From: Amycolatopsis thermoflava N1165
GTDB taxonomy: Bacteria; Actinomycetota; Actinomycetes; Mycobacteriales; Pseudonocardiaceae
Assembly (NCBI RefSeq): GCF_000473265.1
Contig: NZ_KI421511.1
Coordinates: 5,238,785-5,302,784, forward strand
Direction: 5' to 3'
DNA length: 64,000 nt
The position numbers were made by a program, and so were the translations under genes. The notes under the pieces were generated by a model that saw only the letters and a list, made by a program, of their open reading frames with translations, was not told the DNA's origin and did no database searches. This document shows, in pieces, positions 59,255 to 64,000 of the stretch (position 1 is its first letter; every line of letters starts with the position of its first letter).

Positions 59255-60363
59255 GTCGCCAGCCACGCCTGCTGCAGCAGCATCGCCGTGGCCGCGGGCG
59301 GCTCGTCGGCGAGCCACGCGGCCCGCAGCGCGTCCGGGTCGACCAGTGCGCCGTCGACGCCGCGGCCGTCCCAGTTCCGCGCGAACTCCCGCGACCGCGG
59401 GCCGAACCGGGACGCGTTGAACCGCGCCTTGTCCCGCCGCTGCAGAACCGCCTCCGGCAGCAGCCCGTCCGCCACCAGCCGGGTGCCCGCCGCGCGGGTC
59501 ATCGGTCGCCCGGCCGCGTAGGACGCCACAAAGGACGGATCGGCGAACGGCTCGACCAGCTCGCAGTCGTACTCCGCCGCGACGTCGGCCCGCGTCCGGA
59601 AACCCACCTCGTACGCGCGCGTCGCCAACGCCGTCCGCACGCTGGTCTCCCACCGCAGCGGGCGGTCCGCGGCCTCGCGCCAGACCACGCGCCGCAGGTC
59701 CGGCCGCAGCCACGGCATCGGGACGGACCGGCGGGCCACCTCGCGGCGGGCGAACCCGGGCGCCGCGCACACCGCGAACCGCGCCCAGTCCGCCGCGGTC
59801 ATCCCGCGGCCGCGACGGCGCGCCACCGCACGCAGCGTCCCGATCCGGTGCCCGCCGAGCACCTCGTCCCCGGCGTTGCCGGTCACCAGGCTGCCGCCCG
59901 GCGCGTGCGACGCAAGCAGCATCGTGTTGCCCAGCGCGGCCGGGTAGACCGGGCCGCGCGCCCACAGCACCGGCTGCACGAGCGGCCCGATCAGGTCCAG
60001 CTCCTCACCGATGTCGCGGCGCACCCAGCTGCCGACGCCGACGTGCCGGATCACCGACTCCTGCCAGGCCGACTCGTCGGCGGCCGGGTCGCCGGGGTAG
60101 CGGAAGGTGAGCGCGATCGGCGGCGCGAGCCCCTCGCGCGCGGCGAGGTCCGCGGCGACCGCCAGCAGCACCGACGAATCCCGCCCACCGGAGAAGGCGA
60201 TGACGCACGGCTCGCGCAGCAACGCGGGTCGCAGCGCGTTCCGCAGCGCGAGCACCGGATCCGCGGGCTCGCCGAGCGGGAACGGCGCGGCTCCCAGCGG
60301 GCGTCCCACGGCGACGTCCAGTGTGGACAGCCGCGGCGGCGCCTCAGTGGAGGAGCTCGGCAT
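59251..60363 (-). CDS. Lasso peptide cyclase-type asparagine synthetase 2 (short form)
   Basis: 370 residues from ATG 60363, overlapping the B1 gene by 20 bp. The layout matches cyclase 1: a short N-terminal segment (LSTLDVAVGRPLGAAPFPLG), then CVIAFSGGRDSSVLLAVAAD, LVTGNAGDEVLGGHRIGTL and LLPEAVLQRRDKARFNASRF, ending MLLQQAWLAT just as cyclase 1 ends LLQQAWLATAR. It also lacks the amidotransferase domain. The PPi loop reads SGGRDSS rather than the usual SGGLDSS in both copies. The two cyclases are clear paralogues, but each is embedded in a different transcript, this one with B1, B2 and the kinase. Confidence 0.85.
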   Translation of the reverse strand: MPSSSTEAPPRLSTLDVAVGRPLGAAPFPLGEPADPVLALRNALRPALLREPCVIAFSGGRDSSVLLAVAADLAAREGLAPPIALTFRYPGDPAADESAWQESVIRHVGVGSWVRRDIGEELDLIGPLVQPVLWARGPVYPAALGNTMLLASHAPGGSLVTGNAGDEVLGGHRIGTLRAVARRRGRGMTAADWARFAVCAAPGFARREVARRSVPMPWLRPDLRRVVWREAADRPLRWETSVRTALATRAYEVGFRTRADVAAEYDCELVEPFADPSFVASYAAGRPMTRAAGTRLVADGLLPEAVLQRRDKARFNASRFGPRSREFARNWDGRGVDGALVDPDALRAAWLADEPPAATAMLLQQAWLAT

Positions 60364-60595
60364 CGCGGAGCCTGCCGAGGAACGCCTCGATGTCGCGGCG
60401 CGCGGTGTCCGCGTCGATCTCGTACTCGCTGGTGATCGCGCCGACCAGGTCGTCGAGCGAGCGGTCCTCGGCGAGCAGCTCGAACAGCCGCGTGCCGACA
60501 CCGGTGATGGTGAAGTACTTCGAGGTCGACAGGCTGAGCACGATCGTCTCGTCACCGATGGTGCGAGCCGAGATGTCGGATGCCCGTACGCGCAT
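60344..60595 (-). CDS. Lasso RiPP-recognition element B1 (PqqD-like)
   Basis: 83 residues from ATG 60595 (MRVRASDISARTIGDETIVL). PqqD-fold pattern: STSKYFTITGVGTRLFELLA, then DLVGAITSEYEIDADTARRD and IEAFLGRLRDAELL. B1 binds the conserved leader (Tyr-Pro-Leu/Ile-Gly-Thr residues) and presents it to the B2 protease. It is the first gene of the minus-strand B1-C-B2-kinase operon. The next gene, cyclase 2, begins inside its 3' end. Confidence 0.92.
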   Translation of the reverse strand: MRVRASDISARTIGDETIVLSLSTSKYFTITGVGTRLFELLAEDRSLDDLVGAITSEYEIDADTARRDIEAFLGRLRDAELLH

Positions 60596-60693
60596 GGCGG
60601 CCCTCCCGGAGCTGGCGGCTTCACCTGCCAGTCGCCGATGATCATTCCCCTGTTACGGCGAAACGAACCCCGCGGCGGGACCGACTCCCAACG

Positions 60694-61362
60694 GTGACCA
60701 CCGCCGTGCTGCCCACGCGAACCGCCCTGCCCGACGCCCTGCGGCGCCCGCTGCTGGCGCTCGCGATCCCGGCGGCGGTGATCGTCGCGGTGCTGGCCGT
60801 CCGCGTCGCGGGCGCCGGCTCGGCGAGCGCTCTCGACCGCTGGATCCTGGACGCGTCGGGCGGCGCGATCCCGTACCCGTCGGCGCAGCGGGTGACCGCC
60901 AAGGGCCTTGACTTCGCGGGCGAACCGGCGGGCGCGGGCCTGCTGGTGGCCGCGCTGGTCGTGTTGTGCCTGGTGCTCGGGCACCGGCGCACCGCGCTGC
61001 TCGCCGTGCTCGGGCCCGGTCTGTCGGTGGCCGTCACGACGCTGCTGAAACCCGTGGTGGGGCGGACGATCAACGGCCCGCACCTGTCGTTCCCCAGCGG
61101 ACACACCGCGATCGTGACGGCGATGGTCCTGGTGTTCGCGTTCGTCCTGGCCGACCGGCTGCGGCTGCGCCCACCTGCGGCCACGGCGGTCGTGCTCTAC
61201 GCCGCGGTCACCGCGGGCGCCGCCGAGGCGTGGGCGCAGTTCGGCATGGTCGTGCACTACCCGACGGACACGCTCGGCGGCTTCTGCGTCGCGCTCGTCG
61301 TCGTGCCCGTGACGGCCTGGCTGCTCGACCGCGTCAGGCGTAGGGCCGGAACACCGGCTTGA
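60694..61362 (+). CDS. PAP2-family phosphatase-like protein (copy 2)
   Basis: 222 residues from GTG 60694, divergent from the lasso B1 gene. Motif 1 KPVVGRTINGPHLSFP and motif 2 PSGHTAIVTAM are intact, but motif 3 reads FGMVVHYPTDTLGG where copy 1 (49141-49803) has ASRVHYLTDTIGG. The usual Arg of motif 3 is therefore replaced, while His and Asp remain. Activity may be reduced or changed. The 3' end overlaps the convergent aminotransferase gene by 29 bp. Confidence 0.8.
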   Translation: MTTAVLPTRTALPDALRRPLLALAIPAAVIVAVLAVRVAGAGSASALDRWILDASGGAIPYPSAQRVTAKGLDFAGEPAGAGLLVAALVVLCLVLGHRRTALLAVLGPGLSVAVTTLLKPVVGRTINGPHLSFPSGHTAIVTAMVLVFAFVLADRLRLRPPAATAVVLYAAVTAGAAEAWAQFGMVVHYPTDTLGGFCVALVVVPVTAWLLDRVRRRAGTPA

Positions 61363-62647
61363 CCGACCGGCCGCCGATCCACGGCGTCGGGTCCTCGACG
61401 TCCAGCGCCTTCCGGTACACCGCGCAGGCCTGGGCGACCACGTCCACCGTCCGGTCGATGTCGGCCTCGGTCAGCGCGCTGCTCACCACGAACGACGGCC
61501 CGAGCACGCCGCCGGCGACCAGCTGGCGCAGGAACAGCGTCCGGTACGGCTGGGACGGCCGCAGCTGCTCGTCGAGCGTGCCGAACACCAGGTTGCTCGC
61601 CCGGCCGCGCACCACGACGTGCTCGCCGACGCCCATCGCCGCCGCCACGTCCCGGACACCGGACGCCAGCCGCTCGCCGAGGGCGTGCAGCCGGGCCGAG
61701 ATGCCCTCCTCGACGTAGGTGTCCATCACGGCCATGGCGGCGGCCAGCGAGTGCGTCTCCGCGCCGTGCGTGGTGGACAGCAGGAACACCCGCTCCCGGG
61801 AGTGCCGGAGCCCGCCCAGCTCCATCAGCTCCCGCTTGCCCGCCAGCGCGGACACCGCGAAGCCGTTGCCGAGGGCCTTGCCGAACGTCGACAGGTCCGG
61901 CGTCACCCCGTAGTAGCCCTGCGCGCCCGCCTCCGACCAGCGGAAACCGGTGATCATCTCGTCGAAGACCAGCACCACGCCGTACCGGTCGGCCAGCGCG
62001 CGCATCCCCTCCAGGTACCCCGGCGGCGGCTCGACGCCGGTCGCGGCCTCCATGATCAGGCAGGCGACGTCGTGGTTCCGCAGGATCTCCTCGGTCGCGG
62101 CCAGGTCGCCGTACGGGAAGCGCACGGTCAGTCCGGTGATCTGCGGCGGGATCCCGGCCGGCATGCCGGTGGTGCCGATGAACCAGTCGTCGGTGGAGAA
62201 GAACGGGTGGTCGGCGCAGATCGCGACCACCGGGCGCCCGGTCGCCGCACGCGCGAGCCGCACCGCGGCGGTGGTGACGTCCGAGCCGTTCTTGGCGAAC
62301 TTGACCATCTCCGCGGTCGGCACGGTCGCCAGGAACTTCTCCGCCGCGGCCAGCTCGACGATGGACGGCCGCACGAAGTTGCTGCCGCGGTCCAACTCGC
62401 GCCGCGCGGCCTCGACCACCCGCGGGTGCGCGTGCCCGAGGCTCACCGCGCGCAGGCCGGAGCCGTACTCGATGTAGGAGTTGCCGTCGATGTCCCACAC
62501 GTGCGCGCCGCGGCCGTGTGAAATCACCGGCGCCAGCCCCTCGGGGTACTGGTCCTCGCCCTTGGCGTAGGTGTGCGCGCCGCCGGGGACGATCTGGTGC
62601 AGACGCTCGTTGACCTCGGTGGACCGGGGCAGGATCTGCGCGTCCAT
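61334..62647 (-). CDS. Class III aminotransferase, glutamate-1-semialdehyde aminotransferase-like
   Basis: 437 residues from ATG 62647 (GAGGTGAC site). PLP fold-type I: IVPGGAHTYAKGEDQYPEGL, ISHGRGAHVWDIDGNSYIEY, VKFAKNGSDVTTAAVRLARA, VFDEMITGFRWSEAGAQ and the PLP lysine in DLSTFGKALGNGFAVSAL. Sequences of this type within polysaccharide clusters are not heme enzymes; they transaminate or isomerise sugar-derived substrates. It is in an operon with an RfbC-like epimerase and a pyruvyl transferase, which supports a role in making an unusual sugar or side group. Confidence 0.85.
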   Translation of the reverse strand: MDAQILPRSTEVNERLHQIVPGGAHTYAKGEDQYPEGLAPVISHGRGAHVWDIDGNSYIEYGSGLRAVSLGHAHPRVVEAARRELDRGSNFVRPSIVELAAAEKFLATVPTAEMVKFAKNGSDVTTAAVRLARAATGRPVVAICADHPFFSTDDWFIGTTGMPAGIPPQITGLTVRFPYGDLAATEEILRNHDVACLIMEAATGVEPPPGYLEGMRALADRYGVVLVFDEMITGFRWSEAGAQGYYGVTPDLSTFGKALGNGFAVSALAGKRELMELGGLRHSRERVFLLSTTHGAETHSLAAAMAVMDTYVEEGISARLHALGERLASGVRDVAAAMGVGEHVVVRGRASNLVFGTLDEQLRPSQPYRTLFLRQLVAGGVLGPSFVVSSALTEADIDRTVDVVAQACAVYRKALDVEDPTPWIGGRSVKPVFRPYA

Positions 62648-62652
62648 GACTG

Positions 62653-63201
62653 TCACCTCAGGGTTCTCAGGACTTCGGCGAGCGAGGGCGCGCTTCGGTC
62701 GCGGTCGGAGGTCAGGGTCACCGGCAGCGGCCACGGGATGGCCAGGTCGGGGTCGTCGAAGGCGATGGTGACGTCCTCGGACGGGTCGTGCGGCCGGTCG
62801 ATGCGGTAGGAGACGTCGGCGGGCTCGGTGAGCGCCTGGAAGCCGTGCGCGCAGCCGGCGGGCACGTACACGGTGACCTGGGTGTCCCCGGAGAGCCGGA
62901 AGTATTCGGTGTTGCGGAAGGTCGGCGAGTCCGGCCGCAGGTCGACCACGACGTCGAACACCTCGCCGTAGGAGCAGCGGACCAGTTTGGACTCGCCGGC
63001 GCCGGAGCGCAGGTGCATGCCGCGGACCACGCCCTTGACCGACCGGGACAGGCTGTCCTGCGCGAAGCCGTCCGGGTCGATGCCGACGGACGCGACGACC
63101 TCGCGGTCGAACGTGCGCGAGAAGAACCCGCGCGCGTCCACGTGCGGTGTCGGTTCGAACAACCAGGCCCCGGCGATGCCGGGTACCGGAACGGCCTTCA
63201 C
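62653..63201 (-). CDS. dTDP-4-dehydrorhamnose 3,5-epimerase-like protein (RfbC family)
   Basis: 182 residues from GTG 63201 (GTGA overlap with the upstream gene). Cupin fold with PHVDARGFFSRTFDREVVAS and AQDSLSRSVKGVVRGMHLRS, where the usual catalytic H-x-Q appears as MHLR with His retained. VFDVVVDLRPDSPTF and VPAGCAHGFQALTEPADVSY follow, with the second His. The last 30 residues differ from housekeeping RmlC, so it may act on a related keto-sugar. The rfbA gene at 23691 would provide the dTDP-sugar precursor. Five bases separate it from the aminotransferase gene. Confidence 0.85.
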   Translation of the reverse strand: MKAVPVPGIAGAWLFEPTPHVDARGFFSRTFDREVVASVGIDPDGFAQDSLSRSVKGVVRGMHLRSGAGESKLVRCSYGEVFDVVVDLRPDSPTFRNTEYFRLSGDTQVTVYVPAGCAHGFQALTEPADVSYRIDRPHDPSEDVTIAFDDPDLAIPWPLPVTLTSDRDRSAPSLAEVLRTLR

Positions 63202-64000
63202 GTCCGGCTCCCTTCGACGACGGATTCGGACATGATGGCGAACTGGCGCTCCAGCCGCTCGCTCATCACACGATTGCGTTCCTTGAGGACCGCGGTCAGC
63301 TCCTCGCGCCGGTCCTCCAGTTCGCGGAACTGCGCCACGAGCCGGTCGAAGTCGGGCTCCCGCGCGGACTGGCAGAACTCGCCGAGGCCCATCGCGGACA
63401 TCAGCACGTCGTTCTTGCGCGCGTAGCCCAGCGAGATCGTCGGCTTCGCGGTCTTCAGCGCGCACAACACGTTGTGGTAGCGGGTGGCAACGACGACTTC
63501 GACCTCGGCCATCCGGCGCATGAGGTCCTGCAGCGAGGTCAGCGGTTCGGCGGTGATGTCCGCGCCCGGCACCGTGGCGATGATCTCCGCGGGCACCTCG
63601 TCGTCGGCGACGTCGCCGGTGAACAGCCGGATCGGACGGCCCTCGTCGGCCAGCAGGCGCACGAACCGCTTCACCGTGGACAGGTACGCGCGGTTGATGT
63701 CGTCCGCGCGGGCCCGGTCGTCGTTGCCGCCGTGGAAGGCCATCACCCCGACCCCGACGGCCCCGGTGGAGGGCCGCGGTTCCGGATCGGCCAGCCCGAA
63801 CGCGAGGTCGGGGAAGACGGCGTCCGCGCTCACATCGACACCCATGCGCGCCATGGCCTGGCGCGAGTGCTCGTCCCGGTAGGAGCGGTAGTGCGCCAGC
63901 CGCGCGGCGCGTGTGATGACCCACCGGGTGGCGCGTTTGCGCACCACGTCGGCGCCGACGCTGACGAGAGCGACCCTGGTGCCGGTGAGCCGCGCGGTGG
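63198..64000 (-). CDS. Polysaccharide pyruvyl transferase family protein (truncated at right edge)
   Basis: The frame is open to base 64000 and continues beyond the window, so at least 267 C-terminal residues are seen. Upstream of VRKRATRWVI the reading continues as RVALVSVGADV. Features are VITRAARLAHYRSYRDEHSR, VFPDLAFGLADP, VGVMAFHG, a Rossmann-like half VATRYHNVLCALKTAKPTIS with LGYARKNDVLMSAMG, and a long C-terminal coiled coil (about 40 residues). The His in RYHN and the GT-B-like fold are typical of pyruvyl transferases that add a ketal pyruvate to polymer sugars. The stop overlaps the RfbC-like start (GTGA). Confidence 0.85.
   Translation of the reverse strand, partial: TARLTGTRVALVSVGADVVRKRATRWVITRAARLAHYRSYRDEHSRQAMARMGVDVSADAVFPDLAFGLADPEPRPSTGAVGVGVMAFHGGNDDRARADDINRAYLSTVKRFVRLLADEGRPIRLFTGDVADDEVPAEIIATVPGADITAEPLTSLQDLMRRMAEVEVVVATRYHNVLCALKTAKPTISLGYARKNDVLMSAMGLGEFCQSAREPDFDRLVAQFRELEDRREELTAVLKERNRVMSERLERQFAIMSESVVEGSRT

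Noticed and set aside
61334..62647. Glutamate-1-semialdehyde aminotransferase as a heme biosynthesis gene
   Set aside because: The gene is co-transcribed with an RfbC-like epimerase and a pyruvyl transferase, and no other heme gene is near; a sugar-related role is more likely.
1..64000. CRISPR arrays, insertion sequences, rRNA genes and integrase/attachment sites
   Set aside because: No regularly spaced repeats, transposase or integrase motifs, or rRNA sequence were seen; the only repeats found are the short duplications listed.

Overview
The window is about 70% GC and uses GTG and TTG starts freely. Genes are packed tightly, with many ATGA and GTGA stop/start overlaps. Together with the families present (DUF3618 and actinobacterial holin-like proteins, F420-type LLM oxidoreductase, full-length LanB, split B1/B2 lasso peptide genes) this points to an actinomycete, most likely of the Pseudonocardiaceae (Amycolatopsis-like). 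The species assignment is inference only.

Layout. 1-6 kb: the 3' end of a threonine dehydratase-type gene, a four-gene MacA/MacB-like efflux operon, and a divergent two-component system. 6-15 kb: a lysyl-phosphatidylglycerol synthase-like membrane enzyme with a membrane partner, a frameshifted MFS gene, a three-gene envelope-stress operon behind a sigma-B-like promoter, an orphan ATP synthase b-like subunit, a fasciclin lipoprotein with a sulfite-oxidase-type molybdoenzyme, and tRNA-Tyr. 15.3-20.2 kb: yajQ, then a compact class I lanthipeptide locus (lanA-lanB-small ORFs-lanC). Its 42-residue precursor has an FDLD leader motif. 20.3-28 kb: assorted housekeeping and accessory genes: a sialidase-like protein, a hydrolase-TetR-DsbA operon with a 21-bp palindromic operator, rfbA, htpX with a 16-codon upstream ORF, a Tat-exported beta-propeller and an LLM oxidoreductase.

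28.2-52.5 kb: a large exopolysaccharide locus. It has an AlgD-like nucleotide-sugar dehydrogenase, glycosyltransferases, two Wzz-like chain-length proteins, an AsnB-type amidotransferase, a dehydrogenase/Gfo-Idh fusion, a heparinase II/III-like lyase, two paralogous secreted beta-helix proteins and an O-antigen ligase-like protein. It also carries what looks like a complete GDP-D-glycero-alpha-D-manno-heptose pathway (GmhB-GmhA fusion, HddC-like and HddA-like). The sugar theme returns at 61.3-64 kb with an aminotransferase, an RfbC-like epimerase and a polysaccharide pyruvyl transferase, which runs off the right edge.

54.4-60.6 kb: a lasso peptide locus, the most striking part of the window. 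Two tiny precursors (46 and 45 aa) both fit the YxxPxLxxxGxxxxxT leader rule, both place Asp at core position 9 and both end in serine. They sit with two separate cyclase-type asparagine synthetases of only about 370 aa that lack the N-terminal amidotransferase domain. A RiPP-recognition protein (B1), a protease (B2), an ABC exporter and an HPr-kinase-like protein complete the set. The combination predicts two nine-residue-ring lasso peptides carrying a phosphorylated C-terminal serine, in the manner of paeninodin, made with a duplicated cyclase.
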